Source: CBDFHV01 sp965247705 | GTDB taxonomy: Bacteria > Pseudomonadota > Alphaproteobacteria > Rhodospirillales > CAMCUA01 | Assembly (NCBI GenBank): GCA_965247705.1 | Contig: CBDFHV010000060.1 | Span: 1 to 64,000, forward strand | DNA: 64,000 nt | Direction: 5' to 3' | Shown: piece after piece, positions 41,871 to 51,472 of the stretch | Numbering within the stretch: position 1 is the stretch's first letter | Layout: each line of letters opens with the position of its first letter | Position numbers and translations under genes: made by a program | Notes under the pieces: model-generated | What the model was told of the DNA's origin: nothing | Databases searched by the model: none | What the model saw: only the letters and a program-made list of their open reading frames with translations

Positions 41871-43553
41871 CTATTGCCCGTAGACGTCGCGGGCCACGTC
41901 CACGGTGATGAAGCCGTTGCGCAGGTCATCGGCCACCATGGCGGGGTCCCGCTCCTTGGTGTCGCCCCAACCGCCGCCGGTGGCGGTGGCCAGGCGGATC
42001 AGATCGCCCTTGGCCAGCCGGACGCCGGAATACTTGCCGTAGTCCTCGACGCCGCCGTCCTGGCGGAACACCCGGGCGTAGCTGCAGGTCCCCGGGTGGC
42101 CGCCTTCCACGGCCCAGGGCGGGAACTTGTGGCGGCCGACGCTGGCCGACAAGGTCGCCGTGTCGCTGAGGATGCGGTAGTCCAGGTAGACCCCGTTGCC
42201 GCCCCGGAACCGGCCGTGGCCGCCCGGCTCCGTATGGTAGGCATACTGCTCCACCTGGACGCTGTAGCGGGCCTCGGTGATCTCCACCGGTATGTTGAAG
42301 GTCTGCCCGTTGGAGGCGCCGAACTGGCCGCGGCCGCCGTCGTGGTCCCATTCGGCCCCCCAACCGCCGACGAAAGGCCCGAAGATCATCCAGAACTCGC
42401 CGGTGTCCAGATGCTTACCGGAGACGGCGATGGAGGCGGTGGACGACAGGTTGCCGGCGGACAGGCTCTGCGGGACATGGGGCGCAATGGCCTTCCACGC
42501 CACGTCCAGGGCCATGATGGCGGATTCGTAATAGGTGGACACGGGCGCCGGGTGCTGGGCGGAGAACACCGTGCCCGGCGGACAGATCACCTTCAGGGGC
42601 CGATACATGCCGCCGTTGGTGGGCACGTCGGGCGTCGTCACCGCCCGGAACAGGGCACGGGCCCGGGACCCCAGGTTGACCAAGGTGCAGTTGATGGAGC
42701 CCGCGACCTGGGGGTGGGTGCCGGTGTAGTCGAGGATGAACTCATCGTCGGTGATGGTCACCGCGCAGGTGATCTCGAAGGGGCCGTTGCCCAGACCATC
42801 GGAGTCCAGGTGATCGGTGGCGGAGAAGGTGCCCTTGGGCAGCAACTTCAGGCGTTCCCGGGCCATGGCTTCGCCGTATTCCATCAGCTTCTCCATGGCC
42901 GCGAGCACGGGGTCGCGCCCGTACTTGCCGATCAGGGTCTTCAGGCGCTGTTCGCCGACCCTGAGGGCCGAGATGCCCGCCCACAGGTCGCCGACGGTCA
43001 TGTCGGGCAGGCGCACGTTGGCGCGGATCATCTCGATGATCGGCTCGTTCATCCGCCCGGCGTCGCACAGGCGGATGTTGGGAAAGTGCAGTCCTTCCTG
43101 ATAGATCTCCGTCGAGTTTGTGGTGACGCTGCCCGGGTCCATGCCGCCCACCTCGGTCCAGTGGGCCTTGTTGACCACGTAGCCGACGATCTCGTCGCCG
43201 TCGAATACCGGCATCACCAGACTGACGTCCGACAGGTGGCTGCCGCCGCCTTCGTAGGGCGTGTTGAGCATGAAGATGTCGTCCGGCGCGATGTTGCCGG
43301 GCTTGGCGTATTTCTCGATGACGTCACGCACCGCCGCGTCCAGGGTGCCGAGGAAGCCGGTCACCCCGTTGCCCATGCAGACGATCTCGCCGTCCCGGTC
43401 CGTCGCCCCCACCGCGCAGTCCAGGGTCTCGAAGATCAGGGGGCTGTGGGCCGTGCGCCGGATGATGGTGAACATCTCCTGGCCCATGGCCTGCAGGGCG
43501 TGCTGGATCACCTCGATGGTGAAATAGTCGGTTCCGCCATTGCCGCCGCTCAT
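41871..43553 (-). CDS. hyuB: Hydantoinase B / oxoprolinase-type subunit HyuB
   Basis: The 560-residue protein begins with the typical IEVIQHALQAMGQEMFTIIRRTAHSP. It has LNTPYEGGGSHLSDVSLVMPVF, the NCTLVNLGSRARAL block and the late GGHGRFRGGNG and ATGGGWGD signatures. Partner of HyuA in ATP-dependent hydrolysis of cyclic amides or related carboxylation chemistry. It starts one base after the hyuA stop. Confidence 0.9.
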   Translation of the reverse strand: MSGGNGGTDYFTIEVIQHALQAMGQEMFTIIRRTAHSPLIFETLDCAVGATDRDGEIVCMGNGVTGFLGTLDAAVRDVIEKYAKPGNIAPDDIFMLNTPYEGGGSHLSDVSLVMPVFDGDEIVGYVVNKAHWTEVGGMDPGSVTTNSTEIYQEGLHFPNIRLCDAGRMNEPIIEMIRANVRLPDMTVGDLWAGISALRVGEQRLKTLIGKYGRDPVLAAMEKLMEYGEAMARERLKLLPKGTFSATDHLDSDGLGNGPFEITCAVTITDDEFILDYTGTHPQVAGSINCTLVNLGSRARALFRAVTTPDVPTNGGMYRPLKVICPPGTVFSAQHPAPVSTYYESAIMALDVAWKAIAPHVPQSLSAGNLSSTASIAVSGKHLDTGEFWMIFGPFVGGWGAEWDHDGGRGQFGASNGQTFNIPVEITEARYSVQVEQYAYHTEPGGHGRFRGGNGVYLDYRILSDTATLSASVGRHKFPPWAVEGGHPGTCSYARVFRQDGGVEDYGKYSGVRLAKGDLIRLATATGGGWGDTKERDPAMVADDLRNGFITVDVARDVYGQ

Positions 43554-43554
43554 A

Positions 43555-45621
43555 TCACTCTCCGATTCGAATCACGATGTTGTCGAAGCCGTCGATGGCG
43601 GCCGTTTGGCCGGGCCGGATCACCACCACGGTGCCCATCTCCTCGGCCACCGCCGGGCCGTCGAGAGTCATCCCCGGTAACAGTTTGGCGCGATCATAGA
43701 CCGGGGCGTCGTGGATGCCGCCTTCCCCGAAGTCAATGCGCCGACGATCGGTGCGCGCGACCTCGGGATCGCCGCCGACCTCGGGCCGACCCTCCAGGGC
43801 CGGCTTGGATATCAGGCCGAACACCGCCAGATGGAAATTGACCACCTCCGCCGGCACTTCCAGGCGGATGTGGTACAGGCGCTCGTGCAGATCGCGGAAG
43901 CGGGCGATCCATTCGGTCATCGCCGCCGCGTCCACGGCCCCCGGCGGCAGGGGCACCTTGACCGTATGCTCCTGCCCCTTGTAGCGCATGTCCGCGGCCC
44001 GTTCGAAGACCATGCGATCGGGGTTCAAGTCCTCGCGGGCGAAGTCCTTCCGGCCGATTTCCTCCAGGGCCTCGAAGGCGGCGCCAAGTTCGGCCGGCGC
44101 CACCAGGTCGAGGCGCTTGGCGCCGGTCTGGATGTAGTCGCGGCGGAGGTCGGTCTGCAGCATGCCCCAAGCGGAAAAGACGGCGGCGTTGGCGGGGATG
44201 ATCACCTCGGATACCCTGAGCGCCGTGGCCAGGGCCGCGGCATGCAGCGGGCCGCCGCCACCGAACGCCACCAGGGAGAATTCCCGGGGATCGTGGCCCC
44301 GATTGATCGACACCAGCTTGAGCGCGTTTTCCATGTTCACTTCGGCAATGCGCAGAACGCCGTGGGCCATCTCGTCGGCGCCGACGCCGATCGCCTCGCC
44401 CAGCTTGGTGAACACGCCGCGCACTGCCTCCATGTCGGCGGCATTGTCGCGGCCCAGAACTTTCCCGGCATCGATGCGCCCGGTCACCACCTGGGCATCG
44501 GTGACCGTCGGCAAGGTGCCGCCCCGCCCATAGGCGACGGGGCCCGGATGAGCGCCGGCGCTGCGCGGCCCGACGTGCAGCTTCCCGCCGGCATCGAACC
44601 AGGCGATGCTGCCGCCGCCGGTGCCGATTTCGACGATGTCGACCACCGGGGTCTTGATGGGATAGCCGGGCCAGTCGGGCCTTTCTTCGATGTGGTAGTC
44701 GGTGGTGATCACCGGCTTCCCCCGCTCGATCAGGGAGCACTTGGCGGTGGTGCCGCCGATATCGACGGCGATGACGTTGTCCCGCCCCATGGCCTGGGCC
44801 AGGGAGGCGGCGCCCAGCACGCCGCTGGCCGGCCCCGATTCGACAATGGTAATGGGGTTTTCCCGCGCCTGGTGAACCGTCGAAACCCCGCCGTTGGATT
44901 GCATGATGTAGGGCGGCGCGTTCATGCCGTCCTTCTGTAGCCTTTCTTCGAGGCTGGTCAGGTAGCGGTTGGCGACCGGCGCCACGTAGGCGGAAAGGAC
45001 CGCGGTGTTGGTCCGCTCGTATTCGCGCCATTCCCGGGTGGTCTGGTGCGACGCGACCACGGGTACCTCGGGCCAATAACTGCGCACCGCTTCCACCGCG
45101 GCGATCTCGTTAGCCGGGTTGGCGTAGGCATGGAGGAAGCTGACCGCCACCGCCTCGACACCGTCGGCCTTGAAGGCGTCGAGGATCTCGGCAATCGGCG
45201 CCGGATCCAGGGGCATCTCCACCGCGCCCTTGTAGGTGGTCCGCTCATCCACTTCCTGGCGCAGGTAGCGGGGCACAAAGGGCGGTGGCTTGCGAAAGCG
45301 GAAATTGAACAGGTCGGGCCGGTTTCCGCGGGCGATCTCAAGCACGTCGCGGAAGCCGCGGGTGGTGATCAGGCCGGTCTTGGCGCCCTTGCGTTCGGTC
45401 AGGGTGTTGATGACCACCGTCGTCCCGTGGGCGAAGTAGCCGATTTGCCGGGCGCTGAGGCCGGCACCGTGGATGGCATCCATGACCCCGGCAGTCAGGT
45501 CGTCGGGAACCGTATCGCACTTCCAGCTTTGCACCAGGCTCACCGCGCCGGTGCGCTCATCGACCTCGCAAAAGGCGATGTCGGTGAAGGTGCCGCCGAT
45601 ATCGGTCGCCACGCGGATCAT
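43555..45621 (-). CDS. hyuA: Hydantoinase A / oxoprolinase-type subunit HyuA
   Basis: The protein has 688 residues from the ATG at 45621. The N-terminal phosphate-binding loop of the actin-like ATPase fold is RVATDIGGTFTDIAF. HGTTVVINTLTERKGAK and the second nucleotide motif NVIAVDIGGTTAKCSLI follow. It is the ATP-using half of the HyuAB enzyme (hydantoinase, oxoprolinase, caprolactamase or acetophenone-carboxylase-like; sequence alone cannot choose). It lies downstream of the ABC transporter genes with only 35 bases between. Confidence 0.9.
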   Translation of the reverse strand: MIRVATDIGGTFTDIAFCEVDERTGAVSLVQSWKCDTVPDDLTAGVMDAIHGAGLSARQIGYFAHGTTVVINTLTERKGAKTGLITTRGFRDVLEIARGNRPDLFNFRFRKPPPFVPRYLRQEVDERTTYKGAVEMPLDPAPIAEILDAFKADGVEAVAVSFLHAYANPANEIAAVEAVRSYWPEVPVVASHQTTREWREYERTNTAVLSAYVAPVANRYLTSLEERLQKDGMNAPPYIMQSNGGVSTVHQARENPITIVESGPASGVLGAASLAQAMGRDNVIAVDIGGTTAKCSLIERGKPVITTDYHIEERPDWPGYPIKTPVVDIVEIGTGGGSIAWFDAGGKLHVGPRSAGAHPGPVAYGRGGTLPTVTDAQVVTGRIDAGKVLGRDNAADMEAVRGVFTKLGEAIGVGADEMAHGVLRIAEVNMENALKLVSINRGHDPREFSLVAFGGGGPLHAAALATALRVSEVIIPANAAVFSAWGMLQTDLRRDYIQTGAKRLDLVAPAELGAAFEALEEIGRKDFAREDLNPDRMVFERAADMRYKGQEHTVKVPLPPGAVDAAAMTEWIARFRDLHERLYHIRLEVPAEVVNFHLAVFGLISKPALEGRPEVGGDPEVARTDRRRIDFGEGGIHDAPVYDRAKLLPGMTLDGPAVAEEMGTVVVIRPGQTAAIDGFDNIVIRIGE

Positions 45622-45656
45622 TCGGTCGTCTCCTCGGTCACGTGACGGGGCGCCGA

Positions 45657-46604
45657 TCAGCCGGGATTGTGGCAGGCGGCATGATGCCCCGGATCGCCTT
45701 CGCGCAACAACGGCCGCTCCACCCGGCAAGCGTCCAGGGCAAACGCGCAACGGGGATGGAACGCGCACCCCACTTCCGAAGGCTTGTCACCCGCCGCCAT
45801 GTCGCGCTCCCACGGCCATTCGGGCTTGATGGCCTCTTCCGCCTCGGTCACCACGGGAATGGAGGACAGAAGCATCTGGGTGTAGCGGTGGCGGGGCCGG
45901 GCGAACAAAGCCTCGGTGCCGCCCGTCTCCACGACCCGCCCCTGATACAGCACGCCGACACGATCGGAGATGTTGCGGACCACGCTCAAGTCATGGGTGA
46001 TGAAGATGTAAGTGAGGGAGAACCGCCGTTGCAGGTCGACCAGCAGTTCCAGCACCCGGGCCTGGACCGACACGTCAAGGGACGACGTGGGCTCGTCGAG
46101 AACGATTCCATCGGGTTCGGCGGCCAGGGCACGGGCCAGAGCCACCCGCTGCTTCTGCCCGCCCGACAAGGCCACGGGCGAACGGTCCATGTAGTCCGGC
46201 GACAGGCCGACGACCTCCAGCAGTTCCGCCACCCGCGCCCGCCTTTGCCCCCGCGGCACCAGGTTGTGCACCTCCAGCGGCAGACCGACGCTGGCGGCAA
46301 TGGTGCGCTTCGGGTTGAGGGCCGACATGGGATTTTGCTGCACCACCTGGAGACGCCGGCGTAGGTCGCGATCGCGCTTCGGCGGCACTTCCTCCCCATC
46401 GACCATGATGGTGCCGCCGCTGGGCCGCTCCACGCCCAGCACCAGGCTTCCCAAGGTGGTCTTGCCGGAGCCCGATTCCCCTACCACGGCCAGGCATTCG
46501 CCCCGCTCGACGGTCAGGTCGACGCCGCGCAGGGCATGCACGTCCTGCTCGCCGACCCGGTAGATCTTGGTCAGACCCTGCACCTGAAGCAGCGGCTCAG
46601 CCAT
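45657..46604 (-). CDS. Peptide/nickel-type ABC transporter ATPase (OppF/DppF-like)
   Basis: The 315-residue protein has Walker A GESGSGKTTLGSLVLG, signature LSGGQKQRVALARAL, and Walker B GIVLDEPTSSLDVS. The C-terminal oligopeptide-type extension has three cysteines (GCAFHPRCAFALDAC) plus a later one, suggestive of the 4Fe-4S-type site seen in DppD/OppF proteins. The start at 46604 overlaps the preceding ATPase by eight bases. It powers uptake together with the partner ATPase and permeases. Confidence 0.9.
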   Translation of the reverse strand: MAEPLLQVQGLTKIYRVGEQDVHALRGVDLTVERGECLAVVGESGSGKTTLGSLVLGVERPSGGTIMVDGEEVPPKRDRDLRRRLQVVQQNPMSALNPKRTIAASVGLPLEVHNLVPRGQRRARVAELLEVVGLSPDYMDRSPVALSGGQKQRVALARALAAEPDGIVLDEPTSSLDVSVQARVLELLVDLQRRFSLTYIFITHDLSVVRNISDRVGVLYQGRVVETGGTEALFARPRHRYTQMLLSSIPVVTEAEEAIKPEWPWERDMAAGDKPSEVGCAFHPRCAFALDACRVERPLLREGDPGHHAACHNPG

Positions 46605-47622
46605 GGCCGGCCGTCCCACCCGCCCCGTCCCGGTACAGCACGCAGCACACCGCCCGCCCCGGCCCCAGGGCCACGCGGGGCGGCGGGCGGTGGCATTCGT
46701 CGCGGGAGAATTCGCAGCGGGGATGGAAGCGGCAGCCCTCCGGCGCCCGGGTGTAGTCGGGCACCATGCCCTCGATGGGCCGCGGCGAGCCCTCCCCGGT
46801 CAGCCGGGGAACGGCGGCGAACAGGGCCTGGGTGTAGGGATGCTTGGGGGCGCTGAACAGTTCCTCGACGGTTCCCTCCTCGACGATGCTGCCGGCATAC
46901 ATGACGTAGACCCGCTCGGCGAATTCCCGAACCACGCCCAGATTGTGGGCGATGAGGAGGACCGCGGCCCCCGATTCCTGGGTCAGGCGCCGCATCAGGC
47001 GCAAGGTCTGCTCCTGCACGGTGACGTCGAGGGAGGTACCCGGCTCGTCGGCGAAGATCAGCTCCGGCCCGTTGACCAGGGCCATGGTGATCACCACCCT
47101 CTGGTTCATGCCGCCACTGAGCTGAAAGGGATAGGAGTTGAGCACCCGATCCGGATCGTCGATGGACACCTGCGCCAGGGCCTTGCGGGCGATGTCGAGG
47201 GCTCCGGCCCGGTTCACGTCATGATCGCCCCGGTTGATCACCTCCACCATTTGATCGGCGATGGTGAAGACCGGATTGAGCGCCGCCACCGGGTCCTGGA
47301 AAACCATGCTGATGCGCCGGCCCCGAAGCGCCCGCCACTGGGCCGAGGACTTTGTCATCAAGTCCTCGCCCAGAAACCGGATATGACCGTCGATGGACAC
47401 GTTGCGGCGTTGGGAAAGGCCGAGAACCGTGCGCACGAACACCGACTTGCCGCAGCCGGACTCACCGACCAGTGCCACCCGCTCGCCCCGCCGCACGGTG
47501 ATGGCGACGCCGTTGAGGACGTGGCTCACCCCCTCGTAGAGCCGGAAACGGAGGTTTAGGTCTTCGACCTCCAGGAGCGGGGCGTCGTCATCGGCATTGG
47601 CGGAGGACGCCGCCTCGCTCAC
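46597..47622 (-). CDS. Peptide/nickel-type ABC transporter ATPase (OppD/DppD-like)
   Basis: The protein has 341 residues from the GTG at 47622, which overlaps the permease stop. Walker A is GESGCGKSVFVRTVLG, the signature is the variant LSGGMNQRVVITMAL (common in DppD/OppD), and Walker B is LIFADEPGTSLDVT. The C-terminus has the CRFHPRCEFSRDEC cysteine cluster. Upstream in-frame codons belong to the permease region and are not part of the protein. Confidence 0.9.
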   Translation of the reverse strand: MSEAASSANADDDAPLLEVEDLNLRFRLYEGVSHVLNGVAITVRRGERVALVGESGCGKSVFVRTVLGLSQRRNVSIDGHIRFLGEDLMTKSSAQWRALRGRRISMVFQDPVAALNPVFTIADQMVEVINRGDHDVNRAGALDIARKALAQVSIDDPDRVLNSYPFQLSGGMNQRVVITMALVNGPELIFADEPGTSLDVTVQEQTLRLMRRLTQESGAAVLLIAHNLGVVREFAERVYVMYAGSIVEEGTVEELFSAPKHPYTQALFAAVPRLTGEGSPRPIEGMVPDYTRAPEGCRFHPRCEFSRDECHRPPPRVALGPGRAVCCVLYRDGAGGTAGHG

Positions 47623-48485
47623 AGGTCCACGTCCAGCAGGTCGCGCAGGCCGTCGCCCAGCAGGTTGAAGCCGAGCACCGCGATCAGAATCCCGAGGCCC
47701 GAGAACATCGGCATCCACCACAGACTCGGCAGGTAATTGGCGCCTTCGGCCACCATGGAACCGAGCTCGGGCGTCGGCGGCTGCACGCCCAGTCCCAGGA
47801 ACCCCAGGCTGGCGGCCAGCAGGATCACGAAGCTCATGTCCAGCGTCATCTTGGTCAGCAGGGAAGGCACGCAGTTGGGCAGGATCTCGCGCAGCAGGAT
47901 GTGCCAAACCGGTGCGCCCACCACCTCGGCGGCGGTGACGTAGCCCTCGTTCTTGAGCTGGCGGGTGAGGTTGTAGAGCAGGCGCGTATACCAGGGCCAC
48001 CACATGGCGGCGATGGCGATCATGGCGTTGGTCAGCGTCGGCTCGAGGAAGCCCATGATGGCCAGCGCCAGAACCAGGGGCGGGATCGACAGGAAGATGT
48101 CGGTGACCCGCATGATCACGGTTTCCCACCAACCACCGAAATAGCCGGCCAACAACCCGGGGATCACGCCCAGCGGCACGGCGACGGCCAAGACGATCAC
48201 CGCCAATTTGAGCGATATCTGATAACCGAAGATGACACGACTCAGGATGTCGCGGCCGACCACATCGGTGCCGAACCAGTTGCGCCACGACGGCGCCTTG
48301 CTGGCGTTGCCGAAGTCGACGAAGGTCCCCGCATGCTCCGGAAACGGCGCGATCCAGGATGCCAGTGCCGCCATCAGCATGAACCCGACCACCAGAATCA
48401 GTCCCAGCACGGACAAGCTGCTGCGGCTGAACTTGAACCAGCCGCGGCTCTTGAACAGCCTCAGGGGATTGGCGATGGCGTTCAT
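47619..48485 (-). CDS. ABC transporter permease (DppC/OppC-like)
   Basis: The protein has 288 residues from the ATG at 48485. The N-terminal transmembrane segment (LSVLGLILVVGFMLMAALASWI) is followed by a periplasmic loop with FGTDVVGRDILSRVIFG, the hallmark of DppC. The EAA loop reads AAEVVGAPVWHILLREILPN. It overlaps dppB by ATGA and the ATPase by GTGA. Confidence 0.9.
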   Translation of the reverse strand: MNAIANPLRLFKSRGWFKFSRSSLSVLGLILVVGFMLMAALASWIAPFPEHAGTFVDFGNASKAPSWRNWFGTDVVGRDILSRVIFGYQISLKLAVIVLAVAVPLGVIPGLLAGYFGGWWETVIMRVTDIFLSIPPLVLALAIMGFLEPTLTNAMIAIAAMWWPWYTRLLYNLTRQLKNEGYVTAAEVVGAPVWHILLREILPNCVPSLLTKMTLDMSFVILLAASLGFLGLGVQPPTPELGSMVAEGANYLPSLWWMPMFSGLGILIAVLGFNLLGDGLRDLLDVDL

Positions 48486-49504
48486 TGGGCCCGCGCCCCG
48501 AGGCGGATGCGCGGATCGACGAAGGCGACCAGCAGGTCGATGATCAGATTGATGATCAGGAAGAAGGCGGCGATCACCAGCACGGTGCCGACGATGGCAT
48601 TCAGATCCTTGTTGAGGATCACCTGGACCCCATAGCGGGCCATGCCCGGCCAGACGAACACCGTCTCGACCAGAAAGGCGCTGCCCAGCTTCACCGCGAT
48701 GTCCAGGCCGAGCACCGTCAGGGTTGGGATCAGAGCCGGGCGCAGGGCGTAGCGGGTGGCGGTGCGGAACTCGCTGAAGCCATAGGCGCGGGCGAACTCG
48801 ATGTAGTTGCGCTGATAGGACTCGCCCACGTTGGCGCGAGTCAGACGGGTGGTCTGACCGATGCTGGCCAAGGACAGGGCCACCGCCGGCATGACGATGT
48901 GCTGGGCCGCGTCCTTGAAGGTTTCCCACTGCCCGGCAAGCAGGGAATCCACCAGATAGAGACCGGTGACCAGGGGTGGCGGGGCGGTGCTTTCCGACAG
49001 GCGGTCGGCGACGGGCATCAGTTCGTACCAGTAGGCGAACACCAGAACGAGGAATACGGACCACACGAAATTGGGCGTCACTAGCCCCAACAGGGAAAAC
49101 AGCCGGGTGAAGTTGTCAAACCACCCATCCCGGAACCGCGCCGCGACGGTGCCCAGCGGGATGCCGATGAAGATCATCAAGAACGAGGACACCAGGATCA
49201 GTTCGAAGGTGGCCGGAAAGGCCCCGATCAGGTCGTCGGTCACCGCCTGGTTGGTGAACAGAGAGATGCCCAGATCGCCGTGGGACACCCCCTTGACGTA
49301 TTCCCAGTACTGAACCCACAGGGGCTCGTTGAGGAAAAGCTCGTTGCGCAGCTTCTCCACCGCCTCCCGCGTCGCCTGCGGCCCCAGCGCCATGCGCGCC
49401 GGATCCCCCGGCACCACCCGGGCGATGACGAAGATGAGCATCGACACGCCAACCATGGTGACGACGCCGGCCAGCAAGCGGCGCACCAGATACTTGGCGA
49501 GCAT
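48482..49504 (-). CDS. ABC transporter permease (DppB/OppB-like)
   Basis: The 340-residue protein starts with the typical YLVRRLLAGVVTMVGVSMLIFVIARVVPGDPARMALG. It has six predicted membrane helices and an EAA-type loop (EFARAYGFSEFRTATRYALRPALIP). It forms the transport channel with DppC. About 80 bases separate it from the binding-protein gene upstream. Confidence 0.9.
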   Translation of the reverse strand: MLAKYLVRRLLAGVVTMVGVSMLIFVIARVVPGDPARMALGPQATREAVEKLRNELFLNEPLWVQYWEYVKGVSHGDLGISLFTNQAVTDDLIGAFPATFELILVSSFLMIFIGIPLGTVAARFRDGWFDNFTRLFSLLGLVTPNFVWSVFLVLVFAYWYELMPVADRLSESTAPPPLVTGLYLVDSLLAGQWETFKDAAQHIVMPAVALSLASIGQTTRLTRANVGESYQRNYIEFARAYGFSEFRTATRYALRPALIPTLTVLGLDIAVKLGSAFLVETVFVWPGMARYGVQVILNKDLNAIVGTVLVIAAFFLIINLIIDLLVAFVDPRIRLGARAQ

Positions 49505-49586
49505 GGGTTTCGGGTCAGTCTAGCAATAGGCGGCCGGACGGCGCCGGGAGATCCCGGACGCCGCCCGTGCCGTCATCGGTCGGCGA

Positions 49587-51185
49587 CTACTGCATTTCCA
49601 TGAGCCGGAACAGCATGTTGCCGCCCATCAGGCCGGTGTTCATGTTCGGCTTCTCCAAGGTCGGCACCATGACCGAGTCCCGCTTCGTGTAGAGATTGAC
49701 CACTTCATAGCCGAAGATGGTCGGGCGCAGGTCGTTGATGCGATTGAAGAGCTTGCCGTAGATGTCCGCCCGCTTTCCCGGGTCGGTGGTACTGCGCCCG
49801 GCGTTCAGCAGCGTGTCCACCTCGGCGTCAACCAACTGTTCCATGGCGTTGTATTGGCCGTGCACGGTCGAGTGGTAGACGTTGTAGAGGTAGGAGTCGG
49901 GGTCGGGCGTGCGGGCGTTGAAGAAGATCTGGCCCACGTGCGGGGTCGTATCGGGCTTTCTCACCCGCTCGGTGAACAGGGTCCAGGGAACCCGCACCAC
50001 CTTGGCCTTGAAGCCTAGCTGGGTCCAGTTCTGCTGCATCAAGAGGGCGAAGCGCTCCTCCACCGACACCTGGGCGATCCAGGTGACCTCGAGCTCGTGA
50101 TCGCCGGGCTTGTACTTGCACTGGGCGAGTTCGGCCTTGGCCTTGGCCATGTCCTGCTCTTGGAGCGGAGCCGACTTGTCGTAGCCCATCATGGTCGACA
50201 ACAAGGGGCCGCGGGCCGGACTGGCACCCTGGATCTCGCTCGAGATGTTGGCCTGGCCGCGCAGCGCCTTGTAGTCCAGCGCATAGGCCAACGCCCGACG
50301 GCAATGGACGTCGTCCAGGGGCGGCTTCTTGGTGTTGAGCTTGATGAAGTAGAGGGCAACCCCCGGCTCCCTAAGGACGGTCACCCCCTTGAGAGCGGCC
50401 ATGGCCTTCTTGGTCTCCGGTCCCACCCACTGGTTGGCGATGTCGTGCTCGCCGCGGCTCATCAGGGTCAGCAGGGTCGGATCCTTCAAGGCGTAGCGCT
50501 GCCGCGCCACGTCGGGCGCCTTGGCATTCATTGTCCCAAAGTAGCCTGGAAACTTGCGCATAACCGTCAACTGCTGCGGATCGTGGGACTCGACCCTGTA
50601 GGCGCCCGTACCCGCGTCATTGGCGGTCAGCCATTTCTGGCTGTAGTCGCCGAATTCGCCGTAATCGCCCGCTTCCTGATGGGCTTTGGCGGTGTCGGAG
50701 TCGATAATGCCGAGACGCACCATCGCCGTGAAAAAGGCGGCATAGGGCGCTTTCAGCGTCACCACCGCGGTCTTGTCATTCTCCGCCTCGACCGACTTCA
50801 CCCAGGTACCGAACAAGTAGGAGAAGCCCCGCCCCAGGGCGCTCATACGCTTCAGCGAATAGACCACGTCATGGGCATCGAGCGTGTTGCCGCTGTGGAA
50901 CTTCACCCCGTCGCGCACCGTGATCCGGTAAACGTTGTCGCCGACGACGTCGATCTTCTGGGCGAGATGGTTCACCATCCCGCGGCCTTGGCCGGTAAGA
51001 TCGGGGAACACCAGGGTATCGTAGACGTTGTAGAGAAGGACGGAATCGGCGACGTCGATGGCCTTGGACGGATCCAATTCGCCAACGGCGACCTCGTCGA
51101 CTCGCAGCACCGTCTCGGCCTGGACTCCCACCGCGAGGAGTGTCATCAGGGCGAGCGCCGCTGCCGTTGTGAACAGTCGTTTCAT
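49587..51185 (-). CDS. Extracellular solute-binding protein, family 5 (DppA/OppA-like)
   Basis: The protein has 532 residues from the ATG at 51185, which has GGAGG upstream. Residues 1-23 are a signal peptide (LFTTAAALALMTLLAVGVQA). The family-5 pattern includes VYRITVRDGVKFHSGNTLDAHDVVYSLKR near residue 90 and CRRALAYALDYKALRGQ later. It captures the substrate of the downstream ABC transporter. The first gene of the nine-gene minus-strand operon, it is divergent from the quinone-oxidoreductase gene across a 287-bp promoter region. Confidence 0.9.
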   Translation of the reverse strand: MKRLFTTAAALALMTLLAVGVQAETVLRVDEVAVGELDPSKAIDVADSVLLYNVYDTLVFPDLTGQGRGMVNHLAQKIDVVGDNVYRITVRDGVKFHSGNTLDAHDVVYSLKRMSALGRGFSYLFGTWVKSVEAENDKTAVVTLKAPYAAFFTAMVRLGIIDSDTAKAHQEAGDYGEFGDYSQKWLTANDAGTGAYRVESHDPQQLTVMRKFPGYFGTMNAKAPDVARQRYALKDPTLLTLMSRGEHDIANQWVGPETKKAMAALKGVTVLREPGVALYFIKLNTKKPPLDDVHCRRALAYALDYKALRGQANISSEIQGASPARGPLLSTMMGYDKSAPLQEQDMAKAKAELAQCKYKPGDHELEVTWIAQVSVEERFALLMQQNWTQLGFKAKVVRVPWTLFTERVRKPDTTPHVGQIFFNARTPDPDSYLYNVYHSTVHGQYNAMEQLVDAEVDTLLNAGRSTTDPGKRADIYGKLFNRINDLRPTIFGYEVVNLYTKRDSVMVPTLEKPNMNTGLMGGNMLFRLMEMQ

Positions 51186-51472
51186 CAGTGTGCCTCCACA
51201 TTCCTGCCTGGATCGCACCGTGTCCGGCGGCGATGAGAGTGGGCCGGCGGATCGGCGTACGACGGTGGGTTGCCCGACCACCTCGTTGTCTGTGTCCGGA
51301 GGCCGGGTTACTCGCGCACGGTCCTGCCCCTCGGACGTCGGACCGCGACGGGCGGCATAGTGGGCGGGTCCGGGTTTTGAATCAAGACGCTCCATGGGCG
51401 ACCAATCCGCCGGTTGCCATCGTCGCGCCCCGGCGGCAGCATGGGGCAGCGCTTTCCAACGGGAGGACCAAA

